Part shown: one piece after another, positions 52,281 to 60,124 of the stretch | How positions within the stretch are numbered: the stretch's first letter is position 1 | Layout: each line of letters opens with the position of its first letter | Assembly: GCF_001956695.1 (NCBI RefSeq) | Contig: NZ_CP019070.1 | Coordinates: forward strand, 1,860,001 to 1,924,000 | Source: Poseidonibacter parvus | GTDB taxonomy: Bacteria; Campylobacterota; Campylobacteria; Campylobacterales; Arcobacteraceae | Length of the DNA stretch: 64,000 nt | Reading direction: 5' to 3' | Translations under genes and position numbers: made by a program | The notes under the pieces: generated by a model | The model's input: only the letters and a program-made list of their open reading frames with translations | The model's database searches: none | What the model was told of the DNA's origin: nothing

Positions 52281-52844
52281 ATGGCTAAAACATTAATGAG
52301 ATTTACAGGTGTTGGTGGACAAGGTGTACTTCTAGCAGGTTCTATTTTTGCAGCTGCAAAAATTAACGATGGTGGTTATGGTTTAAAAACTGCAACATAT
52401 ACATCTCAAGTAAGAGGTGGTCCAACAGTTGTTGATATTACTTTACAAGATGATGAAATTTTATACCCTTATGCAAATGATGGTGAAATTGACTTCATGT
52501 TATCAGTTGCTCAAATATCTTATGACCAATTTAAAAATGGTGTAAGAGATGGTGCAACTATTGTAGTTGAGCCAAATTTAGTTACAGCAACTCCTGAAGA
52601 TAAAAAAAGATGGAATATAGTTGAAATTCCAATTATTACTATTGCAAAAGAAGAGATTGGTAATGTAATTACTCAATCTGTTTTAGCACTTGCAATGGCT
52701 AACTACTTTACAGGTGAAACAGTTGATAACGAAACGTTAAGAAAAACTATGCTTTCAAAAGTACCTGCAAAAGTACATGATATTAATAATAAAGCCTTTG
52801 ATTTAGGTCTTAAATACGCAGCTGAAGCTTCTAAAGCTTCATAA
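52281..52844 (+). CDS. oorC: 2-oxoglutarate:acceptor oxidoreductase, gamma subunit
   Basis: The 187-residue gamma-type subunit. FTGVGGQGVLLAGSIFAAAK is the family opening and TSQVRGGPTVVDI its second motif. It completes the OorDABC complex, each subunit having an AGGAGA-like ribosome site. A strong hairpin lies directly after the stop. Confidence 0.95.
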   Translation: MAKTLMRFTGVGGQGVLLAGSIFAAAKINDGGYGLKTATYTSQVRGGPTVVDITLQDDEILYPYANDGEIDFMLSVAQISYDQFKNGVRDGATIVVEPNLVTATPEDKKRWNIVEIPIITIAKEEIGNVITQSVLALAMANYFTGETVDNETLRKTMLSKVPAKVHDINNKAFDLGLKYAAEASKAS

Positions 52845-52879
52845 AAAAAGGAAGTAGTCAAAAGACTACCTCCTTTTTT
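52844..52879. terminator. Strong two-way terminator after oorC
   Basis: AAAAAAGGAAGTAGTC and GACTACCTCCTTTTTT form a 16-bp stem with one mismatch around an AAAA loop, with A and T runs on the two sides. It separates oorDABC from the convergent HD-hydrolase operon. Confidence 0.85.
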
Positions 52880-52900
52880 AACTTGCTTAAATTTTATCTT

Positions 52901-53443
52901 CTAATTACAATATTGTTTGTAGTTTTCTATTTTTTCTTCTAATCGTACCGATAAATATATATTCGAGTTTTTTAAACATGAAAGAATAAAACTAGCTTCT
53001 TTTAAATAAGCTTTCTTTTTATCATTTTCCCAATGTTTTGGAGGAGTTGATAGGTTTGTAATTCTGTCTGCTAGTTTTACCATTTGAACTTCATAAGGTT
53101 GTTCCAAAAGCATTTCAATACTTTTTTTCATCTGTTCTTGCTTTGATTGCAAACTTTTATCTTTACTAAGTGCTTCAACACCATTTGCAATTGCTTCACT
53201 AAAGTCAACATATAAATCATCATAAGTAATTTTTGTATCTTCTATAGTATCATGTAATAAAGCACACGAAATTGCTAAATTAGCTTTATCTTCATCCATT
53301 TTTGATTTTTCACAAGCATGTATTACTTCCATTGTAACTGATACTACATGTGCGAGATAAGGTAGGTTTTTGGGAGTTTTTTGTTCAGCATGGGCAAGTG
53401 CTGCATATTCTAAAGCTTTAATATATACATCTTGTGAAAACAT
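52901..53443 (-). CDS. HD-domain hydrolase, MESH1/SpoT-hydrolase-like
   Basis: A 180-residue soluble HD protein. Residues 8-60 read ALEYAALAHAEQKTPKNLPYLAH and ALLHDTIEDTKITYDDL; the HDTIEDT motif is that of (p)ppGpp hydrolase domains in SpoT and of small MESH1-type enzymes. A later VKLADRITNLSTPP matches the third conserved block. There is no synthetase domain. It could degrade an alarmone, NADPH or another nucleotide; activity is not established. GGAAG precedes the ATG, two bases after the exonuclease stop. Confidence 0.8.
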   Translation of the reverse strand: MFSQDVYIKALEYAALAHAEQKTPKNLPYLAHVVSVTMEVIHACEKSKMDEDKANLAISCALLHDTIEDTKITYDDLYVDFSEAIANGVEALSKDKSLQSKQEQMKKSIEMLLEQPYEVQMVKLADRITNLSTPPKHWENDKKKAYLKEASFILSCLKNSNIYLSVRLEEKIENYKQYCN

Positions 53444-53445
53444 TA

Positions 53446-54297
53446 TTAATCTTCCTTTTGCTTTTGTATTTTTTCTTTTTGTATTTTTTCTTTAATTGAT
53501 GCAATTGTTTTTGAGTTTTTAGAAAAGCTTATTAATTTTTCTACATTTGTAATTTTATCCTTACAAATATTTTTTAATGACTTTTCAAATACTTGAGTAG
53601 TTGCTAGTGCATCATCATAAGCTCTATGATGATTTTCAAGCTCGATATCTAATTCTTCTTTCAAAAAACCTAGACCATATCTAGGAGAATCAATAGTTCT
53701 TTTTGCTAAATCAATACTACAAAGTTTTCTATTTTGAAGTTTTCCTAAATCATATTTTTCTAGTGAGTCTGAGATATAATTGTAATCAAATTTAATATCA
53801 TGTGCAACAAAAACATCATCTTCTAAAAAAAGCTTAAACTCTTTAAGTACTGCTTCTAAAACTGGAGCATCTTCTAGCATTAAAGGTGTTATATTTGTCA
53901 CTTCTTGGATATAAGAAGGAATATCTTTTGCATAAACTAAGGATTGAAAATTATCAATTATTTCACCATTTTTATATTTTACAGCACCAATTTCAATTAT
54001 TTGGCTACCTTTTTTTATAGATGAACCATTTGTTTCAATATCAACAATACAAAAACATTGTTCATTAATAGAAGTCTTATTAGTTTTTAAATAAATTTTG
54101 TTTTTATCAAATTCTAAAGGCAAGCCATTTGATAATAAAAGTTCAAATTCTAATTCAGGAGTATCAAAAAAAGTATCACTTGCTTTTTCTAAAAGAGTTA
54201 GAAACTCTTCATATTCAATAGACTCTTTTAGTAATCTTTCAATAATATTGGATATTTTAAAAGTAGGTTTTACAATTATTCTTTTTTTAGATTTCAT
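53446..54297 (-). CDS. DnaQ-like 3'-5' exonuclease
   Basis: A 283-residue exonuclease of the DEDDh class. The N-terminal 65 residues are helical and specific to this phylum's proteins. The catalytic residues follow in CIVDIETNGSSIKKG (D-x-E), VAHDIKFDYNYI and HRAYDDALATTQVF. It may act as a proofreading subunit of DNA polymerase III or as a repair exonuclease. Its start overlaps the trpF end by 11 bases, so it is coupled to trpF. Confidence 0.88.
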   Translation of the reverse strand: MKSKKRIIVKPTFKISNIIERLLKESIEYEEFLTLLEKASDTFFDTPELEFELLLSNGLPLEFDKNKIYLKTNKTSINEQCFCIVDIETNGSSIKKGSQIIEIGAVKYKNGEIIDNFQSLVYAKDIPSYIQEVTNITPLMLEDAPVLEAVLKEFKLFLEDDVFVAHDIKFDYNYISDSLEKYDLGKLQNRKLCSIDLAKRTIDSPRYGLGFLKEELDIELENHHRAYDDALATTQVFEKSLKNICKDKITNVEKLISFSKNSKTIASIKEKIQKEKIQKQKED

Positions 54298-54877
54298 TTA
54301 CTGCTTTTATAAAATTTATCATTTTTTGCTTATCTTTTTTTCCCTTTGAAGCCTCAACACCAGAGCTTACATCAATCCCATAAAAACCATAACCTTTTAA
54401 TTCATTTAAGTTGTTTTCGTTAAGACCACCAGCTAAAATCATTTTAGAACAATCAATATCTTTAAACCATTCTAAAGCAAGTCTTTTCCCTTCACCACCA
54501 AAACCATCAACAAAAGCATCAACTAATACATACTCATCTTTTGTATTTAAGATATCTTCTTTAGACTTTGCTCTTAATACTTTTATATATCTAGTGTCTA
54601 AAGTATTAAAATCAGTGTACGCATCATCATCAATGACTTGTGCTGATTGCATCTTTGCATTTATACACACTTGATTTATAAAAATATTTGGTTCATTTAC
54701 AAATAATCCTATTGTTTGTACAAAAGGAGGAAGTTTTTCAACAATTGCTCTTGCTTGAAATGGTTCAATATATCTAGGAGATTTATCATAAAAAACAAAA
54801 CCTAAAGCATCAGCACCTGCATTTATAGCATTAAGTGCATCTTCAAGATTTGTTATTCCACAAATTTTAACTTTCAT
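54287..54877 (-). CDS. trpF: Phosphoribosylanthranilate isomerase
   Basis: A TIM-barrel isomerase of the tryptophan pathway, 196 residues. KVKICGITNLEDAL contains the catalytic cysteine, GADALGFVFYDKSPRYI is conserved, and the closing ILAGGLNENN and GIDVSSGVEASKGKKD bind phosphate and hold the second catalytic Asp. It lies between rpe and the exonuclease gene, two bases after rpe, away from trpC. Confidence 0.94.
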   Translation of the reverse strand: MKVKICGITNLEDALNAINAGADALGFVFYDKSPRYIEPFQARAIVEKLPPFVQTIGLFVNEPNIFINQVCINAKMQSAQVIDDDAYTDFNTLDTRYIKVLRAKSKEDILNTKDEYVLVDAFVDGFGGEGKRLALEWFKDIDCSKMILAGGLNENNLNELKGYGFYGIDVSSGVEASKGKKDKQKMINFIKAVNEI

Positions 54878-54879
54878 AA

Positions 54880-55521
54880 TTAAACCTGTAAACTCTTAAT
54901 AGCTTTTGAATAATCATCATTACCGAATACATAAGAACCAGCTACAACTACATCAACTCCTGCTTCTTTTAATTCATGGATATTTTTATCATTTACTCCA
55001 CCGTCAACTTCAATTAAACAGTTTGGGTTTCTTTTTTTAATTAATTCTTTAAGTTTTTTTGCTTTTTCAACAACACTAGTAATAAATTTTTGTCCACCAA
55101 AACCTGGGTTTACTGACATTAATAAAACCATATCTAAATCTTCTAAAAGGTATTCAATTGACTCGGGTGTAGAATGAGGATTTAAAACTATTGCAGGTTT
55201 AATTCCTAAAGATCTGATTTTTTGAATAAGTCTATGAGGATGTTTTTCACTTTCAATATGAAATGAAATATATTTAGGTTTCAAAGGTGCAAAAAGCTCA
55301 ACAAAGAATGTATTATTTTCAACCATTAAATGTACATCTAAGGGTTTTGTAGAAGCTTTTGCTACAGGATTTACAACTACTGGACCTAAAGTCATATTTG
55401 GAACAAAATGACCATCCATTACATCAACATGAACTAAATCGCAACCACCGTCACAAATAGCTTTAATTTCTTCATTTAATTTTCCAAAGTCTGCTGATAG
55501 TATAGAAGGAGCAACTTGCAT
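54880..55521 (-). CDS. rpe: Ribulose-phosphate 3-epimerase
   Basis: A 213-residue TIM-barrel enzyme of the pentose phosphate pathway. APSILSADFGKL, VHVDVMDGHFVPNMT, LLMSVNPGFGGQKFI and IEVDGGVND are the family motifs and include the metal ligands. It is the first gene of the rpe-trpF-exonuclease-HD operon, with a minus-strand TATAAT at 55557-55552 as a probable promoter. Confidence 0.95.
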   Translation of the reverse strand: MQVAPSILSADFGKLNEEIKAICDGGCDLVHVDVMDGHFVPNMTLGPVVVNPVAKASTKPLDVHLMVENNTFFVELFAPLKPKYISFHIESEKHPHRLIQKIRSLGIKPAIVLNPHSTPESIEYLLEDLDMVLLMSVNPGFGGQKFITSVVEKAKKLKELIKKRNPNCLIEVDGGVNDKNIHELKEAGVDVVVAGSYVFGNDDYSKAIKSLQV

Positions 55522-55551
55522 TTTATAACCTTTATTTATTAATTTTAGGCG

Positions 55552-55557
55552 ATTATA
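55552..55557 (-). promoter_or_regulatory. -10 element of the rpe operon
   Basis: A perfect TATAAT on the minus strand, 31 bases before the rpe ATG, in the gap shared with the divergent pldA gene. Confidence 0.45.
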
Positions 55558-55635
55558 CCATGAAATATCTTTTATACAAAGTATATTAAAACAAAAATTG
55601 TATAAAATAAGCTTTTAATTTTAAGGGTAGTACTA

Positions 55636-56652
55636 ATGAAATATATTTTGATTTTTTTATTTAATTTGATCTTATTAAATGCGGCTGATGACTTTACTAA
55701 TATTTACACAAAAGCACAAAGTTATGAAAAAGAAGGTAATTATAAAGAAGCTATGCTTTTATATAAAAAAGCTGCTGATGCTAAAATATCAAAAGAAGAT
55801 AAATATATTATCGATTTGTCTAATAATGAAGAACATAAAGTTCAGACTTTTACAAAAATGAAAAGTGATTTTTATAAAAACTACATCGACAAAACAAATG
55901 ATAAAGAAACAAACTCAAATTTAAAACAAATGATAACAGGTGATTTTGGACTATATCCTTATAAGAAAAACTACCTACTTCCTACTACTTATGATTTAAA
56001 TAAAACTTCAGATAGAGATGCTTTTGAAACTAGCTTCCAAATTAGTATAGAAAAACCAATTTTATATGATTTTTTTAATTTGAGCGAATCAATATCAGCA
56101 GCATATACTCAAAAATCATTTTGGCAAACAAGTTCTAATTCTTCTCCTTTTAGAGAGTCAAATTATAAACCAGAAGTATTTGTTCAGTTTCCCTATGAAA
56201 AAAGTAGCACATTAAAAGGTTTAAAAATTGCATTAATGCATGAATCAAATGGAAGAAATGATGAAGACTCAAGGTCATGGAATAGAATATACTTAGAGAG
56301 CTATTTACAACTATCTGAACTTTTTGTAATTCCTAGAATTTGGTATAGAATTCCTGAAAAAAGTGAAGATGACGATAATCCAGATATTGATAAGTATTAT
56401 GGATATGGAGATTTAAATTTACTTTATGCATATAAAAAACATAATTTTGAGTTAATGCTGAGAAATAACATGAGATTAAATTCTCAAAATAAGGGAGCTG
56501 CAGAGTTAAACTGGACTTTTCCTCTACCTGAATTTTTATCAACACCAAATTCATATGGGTTTTTACAAATATTTTCAGGATATGGAAATAGTTTAATTGA
56601 CTATGATAGAGAAAGTCATAAGATAGGTTTAGGAATAGCTTTTTCTAGATAA
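55636..56652 (+). CDS. pldA: Outer-membrane phospholipase A
   Basis: A 338-residue exported protein. Residues 1-16 are a signal peptide. Residues 20-60 form a TPR-like helical pair (YEKEGNYKEAMLLYKKAAD) not found in enteric PldA. The OMPLA barrel follows, with the catalytic HESNG (H202, S204) and the downstream Asn in the RSWNRIYLES segment, and an aromatic/basic end (AFSR). It hydrolyses phospholipids that reach the outer leaflet. AGGG precedes the ATG. Confidence 0.9.
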   Translation: MKYILIFLFNLILLNAADDFTNIYTKAQSYEKEGNYKEAMLLYKKAADAKISKEDKYIIDLSNNEEHKVQTFTKMKSDFYKNYIDKTNDKETNSNLKQMITGDFGLYPYKKNYLLPTTYDLNKTSDRDAFETSFQISIEKPILYDFFNLSESISAAYTQKSFWQTSSNSSPFRESNYKPEVFVQFPYEKSSTLKGLKIALMHESNGRNDEDSRSWNRIYLESYLQLSELFVIPRIWYRIPEKSEDDDNPDIDKYYGYGDLNLLYAYKKHNFELMLRNNMRLNSQNKGAAELNWTFPLPEFLSTPNSYGFLQIFSGYGNSLIDYDRESHKIGLGIAFSR

Positions 56653-56667
56653 AGCTATTTCTTTTTT
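56634..56667. terminator. Two-way terminator after pldA
   Basis: AATAGCTTT and AAAGCTATT pair around TTCTAGAT, which contains the pldA stop codon, and are followed by a T-rich run. It lies between pldA and the convergent cytochrome gene. Confidence 0.6.
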
Positions 56668-57086
56668 AAGTTTTTAACATAGTAATATATAGCATCAATT
56701 TCTTCATCAACTAGAAAATATGTTGGCATAATATTTGCTTTATATACTAACTTCTCACAAACTTCTTCCTTTGAAAATTTTTTCTTTGGATTCTTTTTGG
56801 CATTAACTTTTTTATAAAACATATCATATTCTACATCCTTAATACTAGGAACTGTTAAAACACAATCATATTTTTTCTTATCATAAACATGTTTAAAAGA
56901 TACAATTTCTTTTCCTTTTGCATTATCACCATGACAAGTATTACAACCTATTCCTCTTGGATTATTATAAAGCATTTCTCCATACTCAAATTTAGTAATA
57001 AAAGAATTATTAACTTTTATCAACTTTGTTTCATCTGCAATTAAATTTAAATAGCAAAGAGAAATTAAAAATATTAAGCTCTTCAT
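56655..57086 (-). CDS. Monohaem c-type cytochrome
   Basis: A 143-residue periplasmic protein with a signal peptide (residues 1-17) and one haem-binding motif GCNTCHGDNAKGK. A methionine ligand is likely in ANIMPTYFL, followed by DEEIDAIYYYVKNL, the usual end of class I cytochromes. A lysine-rich insertion (KKVNAKKNPKKKFS) lies between. It probably shuttles electrons to a terminal oxidase or reductase. It is last in an operon with a response regulator, histidine kinase and Nudix protein. Confidence 0.88.
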   Translation of the reverse strand: MKSLIFLISLCYLNLIADETKLIKVNNSFITKFEYGEMLYNNPRGIGCNTCHGDNAKGKEIVSFKHVYDKKKYDCVLTVPSIKDVEYDMFYKKVNAKKNPKKKFSKEEVCEKLVYKANIMPTYFLVDEEIDAIYYYVKNLKKK

Positions 57087-57093
57087 TTTATAT

Positions 57094-57666
57094 TTATATT
57101 CTCCTATTTTTCATAAACCAATAAAAAGAAAACATTAAACCAGGTGTTTTAGCTTTACTTTCATCAAAAATAAATTCATCAATTTCTTCAATTGGTAAAA
57201 ACATTAAATCAATTTGTTCATCATTTATACCACCACCATCATGAACTTTCATAGATTCATTAATCTTTGCATAAAAAAGATTTTGACAAGATCCACTAAC
57301 ACCTACATTTGTATAAAAGGAAGTCACTTTCTCAATAGCTTCTAAAGGAACATCATATCCACACTCTTCATCAATTTCTTCTTTTGCTATTTGTTCTAGT
57401 GAAACATCTTTATCTATTATTCCAGCACAAAGTTCATAAGTACATAAATGACTTTCATCATTTAAATATACAGGAGCTCTAAACTGTTTTACAAGTAAAA
57501 AAGCATCTTTTTCTTCATGATAAAGTAAAACGGCAACAGAATCAAAACTTTTAACTGCTTCCCATGCTTTTTGTTTTCCATTTAGACTATATGTAATCTT
57601 AACAGGATGTACAAACCTTGTATCTTTTAAATTATTTGTTTTAAAATCTTTTATAATATTTTTCAT
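57094..57666 (-). CDS. NUDT14-like Nudix hydrolase (probable UDP-sugar or ADP-ribose diphosphatase)
   Basis: A 190-residue Nudix protein. Its box reads CAGIIDKDVSLEQIAKEEID-EECGY. The first Glu and the Arg of the general consensus are replaced (Val and Glu), but this is the form I recall for the human NUDT14 group, which also has ELCAG before and a V-G-x-S/T-G segment after (here FYTNVGVSGS). NUDT14 cleaves UDP-glucose and ADP-ribose, so a nucleotide-sugar diphosphatase is likely. Its ATG overlaps the kinase stop (ATGA), placing it firmly in the two-component operon. Confidence 0.83.
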   Translation of the reverse strand: MKNIIKDFKTNNLKDTRFVHPVKITYSLNGKQKAWEAVKSFDSVAVLLYHEEKDAFLLVKQFRAPVYLNDESHLCTYELCAGIIDKDVSLEQIAKEEIDEECGYDVPLEAIEKVTSFYTNVGVSGSCQNLFYAKINESMKVHDGGGINDEQIDLMFLPIEEIDEFIFDESKAKTPGLMFSFYWFMKNRRI

Positions 57667-58865
57667 ATCTTATTTTTACTTTCTAAATCACACTTTGAAC
57701 CATTAATAATTGATGAAAAATCTACATAAAAAGTTGAACCAACTTTAAGTTCTGATTTTAAATCTAATTTTAAATCATATTCATCACTTATTCTTTTTAC
57801 AATATCTAGGCCTATTCCAAAACCACCTTCAATATTTGTACCTCTTTTATATCTTTTAAATATTTCTTTTTGTTCTACTTCACTAATTCCAATACCAAAA
57901 TCTTCTACGCTTAAAGTATTGTTTTTAATGCATACATTAACAATTGAATTATTATGGCTATATTTTATAGCATTTGATATTAAATTATTCACAATTTTCT
58001 GAGTTTTTGTTTTATCCATTAAAATAATACAATCATCTAAATCATCATTTATTACTATTTTTTTAGTAATTGAAATATCATTAAAATATTCTACACTATC
58101 TTTAACTAGAACTTTTAAATTAAACTCTTCAAAAACATCTTCATTTATTTCATTAAAAGCTGAAAAATGAATATCATTATAAATCTGAGATATTTGCTTC
58201 GAGCTACTTAAAATATACCTCATCATTTTTTCAGAATTTTTACCTTTTTTAAGCATTGATGTTGATGTCATTAATACAGTTACAGGTGTATTTAATTCAT
58301 GCGCTGAATCTTTAATAAACTTATCCATATGTTCAATTTTTTCTCTCACTGGTTTTAATAAAATCTTTGCAAGTAAAAATCCAATTAAACCAATAAAAAT
58401 ACCACTTAAAATTAATTTTACAACAACATAAATTTTTAAACTATTTCGATTATCAATTCCAATACAAGTTTCAATAGCAATATATTTAATAGGAATTGTT
58501 TCTTCATTTAATTTTGTTATGTAAAATTCAAAAGCAGAACTTTCATACATGTTTCTTGAAAAATCAACAGCATCAGGGTCTTTTAAGTATGAGAATATTA
58601 CTTTTTGGTCTTTATCATATAAAGCGTAATTTATATCATTATTTTCTAATTTTTTAGGTACATACTCTTTATGTTTCATATAAGAGTTTAAGATGTCTGC
58701 TTCAATTTGCATAGAAGCACTACTCATTTCCATACTACATGAATCTGAAACTGATTTTAACTCATCATTATAATATATATAAAGTAATACAGATAGAAGT
58801 AAAACCGTAGAACCTACATAAATAGATAGAAAACTAACTAGAGCTTTTTTTTCATTCTTATTCAA
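57663..58865 (-). CDS. Sensor histidine kinase
   Basis: A 400-residue inner-membrane kinase. Two helices (about 10-30 and 145-170) bound a periplasmic sensor of about 115 residues with no domain I recognise. The phospho-accepting H189 lies in DSAHELNTPVTVL, the N-box in NNLISNAIKYSHNN, and the ATP lid in EDFGIGISEVEQKEIFKRY with GGFGIGLDIVKRI. It overlaps the response regulator gene by 8 bases and the Nudix gene by 4. Confidence 0.92.
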   Translation of the reverse strand: MNKNEKKALVSFLSIYVGSTVLLLSVLLYIYYNDELKSVSDSCSMEMSSASMQIEADILNSYMKHKEYVPKKLENNDINYALYDKDQKVIFSYLKDPDAVDFSRNMYESSAFEFYITKLNEETIPIKYIAIETCIGIDNRNSLKIYVVVKLILSGIFIGLIGFLLAKILLKPVREKIEHMDKFIKDSAHELNTPVTVLMTSTSMLKKGKNSEKMMRYILSSSKQISQIYNDIHFSAFNEINEDVFEEFNLKVLVKDSVEYFNDISITKKIVINDDLDDCIILMDKTKTQKIVNNLISNAIKYSHNNSIVNVCIKNNTLSVEDFGIGISEVEQKEIFKRYKRGTNIEGGFGIGLDIVKRISDEYDLKLDLKSELKVGSTFYVDFSSIINGSKCDLESKNKI

Positions 58866-59517
58866 ATTTATATCCTATTCCTCTAATTGTACTAATCTTC
58901 TCTTTTCCAATAATTTCTCTTAAGTTTTTGATATATACTCTTATAGTTGCATCTGTTGGAATCTCTTCATAAGCCCAAATATTTTGCAATAACTCATCAC
59001 TTGAGATTACTCTTTTTTTATGAGTACAAAAGTATTTTAAAATATCTCTTTCTTTTTGAGCAATACTTACACTCTTATCTTCTAAAGTAATTCTACAAGA
59101 ATCAGGGTCAAAAGAGATTGTTGGAGTTATTACAATATTGTCATTTTGTTCAATTGAGAACTGTCTACATAATCTTAAAATTCTTTGATCTAATTCTTCT
59201 AAATCAAAAGGCTTTTTTATATAATCATCAACACCATTTTCAAAAGAGTCTTTTAAATGTTTTGTATCTTGATAAGCTGTTAAAATTATTACAGGTATTT
59301 TAATTTTATACTCTTCTCTAATTGTTTTAAGAACTTCAAGTCCAGACATAATAGGAGTATTAATATCTAAAAGTGCAAAATCGAACTTTTCATCAATTAA
59401 ATATTCTAAAGCATCTTGTCCATTTAGACATAAAGTTACGTCATAACCTTTATCAATTAAATGGTCATTAAGTAAATCACTTAATAAATTGTCATCTTCT
59501 AATAATAAAACTCTCAT
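58858..59517 (-). CDS. OmpR-family response regulator
   Basis: A two-component regulator of 219 residues. The receiver has the acidic pocket EDD at 7-9, phospho-Asp D51 in FALLDINTPIMSGLE, and the switch lysine in DDYIKKPFDL. The C-terminal winged helix ends in DATIRVYIKNLREIIGKEKISTIRGIGYKFE, the OmpR/PhoB DNA-binding form. A first ATG at 59523 lies directly against the AGGA site; the second at 59517 has proper spacing and was chosen. It leads the operon with kinase, Nudix and cytochrome genes. Confidence 0.92.
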   Translation of the reverse strand: MRVLLLEDDNLLSDLLNDHLIDKGYDVTLCLNGQDALEYLIDEKFDFALLDINTPIMSGLEVLKTIREEYKIKIPVIILTAYQDTKHLKDSFENGVDDYIKKPFDLEELDQRILRLCRQFSIEQNDNIVITPTISFDPDSCRITLEDKSVSIAQKERDILKYFCTHKKRVISSDELLQNIWAYEEIPTDATIRVYIKNLREIIGKEKISTIRGIGYKFE

Positions 59518-59543
59518 AATCATTCCTAATTTTTAATGATATG

Positions 59544-59549
59544 ATTATA
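59544..59549 (-). promoter_or_regulatory. -10 element of the two-component operon
   Basis: TATAAT on the minus strand, 27 to 32 bases before the response-regulator ATG, within an AT-rich gap after yajQ. Confidence 0.4.
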
Positions 59550-59580
59550 TAGTAATTTTGTTTATGAAGTGTGTATAGAA

Positions 59581-59612
59581 TAAATATACTTCAAGTTAAT
59601 GAAGTATATTTA
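59581..59612 (-). terminator. Terminator hairpin after yajQ
   Basis: TAAATATACTTC and GAAGTATATTTA form a perfect 12-bp stem with an 8-base loop. It lies between the yajQ stop and the next promoter and likely ends the kinase-yajQ transcript. Confidence 0.6.
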
Positions 59613-59620
59613 AAAAAGTA

Positions 59621-60124
59621 TTATCTAAAGTTATCAAATACTAATGGAGCTTTTAGTTCTAGTGATTTTAAATGCTTCATTACATTTTGTAAATCATCAA
59701 TATTTTTACCACTAACTCTAATCTCATCACCTTGATTTACAGCTGTTACTTTTAATTTTAAAGATTTGATTTCTGTTTGAATTGTTTTTGCTTCATCTTT
59801 TTCAATACTATCAATAATTTTATAAGTAAATTTTCTATTTCCACCACTTGAATCTTCTGTTTTTAACTCTTCTAGTGAATTAATAGAAATATCTCTTTTA
59901 TTCATCTTTGAAATTAAAATATCTTTCATTGCATCAATTTTATTATCACTTGCACTTGTTAAAGTTAAAGTCTTAGCACCTTGATTTAAATCTATTTCTT
60001 TTGTAATACCCTTAAAATCATATCTGTTATCTACTTCTTTTTGTGCTTGTATTACTGCATTTTTCATCTCTTGCATATCTAATTTTGCCGAGATATCAAA
60101 CTGATGTTCTTTTGATTTAGCCAT
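59621..60124 (-). CDS. YajQ family nucleotide-binding protein
   Basis: A 167-residue cytoplasmic protein of the YajQ/UPF0234 family, some members of which bind c-di-GMP and act in regulation. The start HQFDISAKLDMQEMKNAV, the middle NRYDFKGI and the end VSGKNIDDLQNVMKHLK are characteristic; it has two RNA-recognition-like folds. Its start overlaps the end of the upstream Cache kinase gene by 8 bases. Given several c-di-GMP enzymes in the window, an effector role is plausible but not shown. Confidence 0.92.
   Translation of the reverse strand: MAKSKEHQFDISAKLDMQEMKNAVIQAQKEVDNRYDFKGITKEIDLNQGAKTLTLTSASDNKIDAMKDILISKMNKRDISINSLEELKTEDSSGGNRKFTYKIIDSIEKDEAKTIQTEIKSLKLKVTAVNQGDEIRVSGKNIDDLQNVMKHLKSLELKAPLVFDNFR

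Noticed and set aside
57094-57666. Nudix protein as a dead enzyme because of its altered Nudix box
   Set aside because: The same replacements, together with ELCAG and VGVSGS, fit the NUDT14-type subgroup as I recall it, and the metal-binding Glu pair EE is kept.
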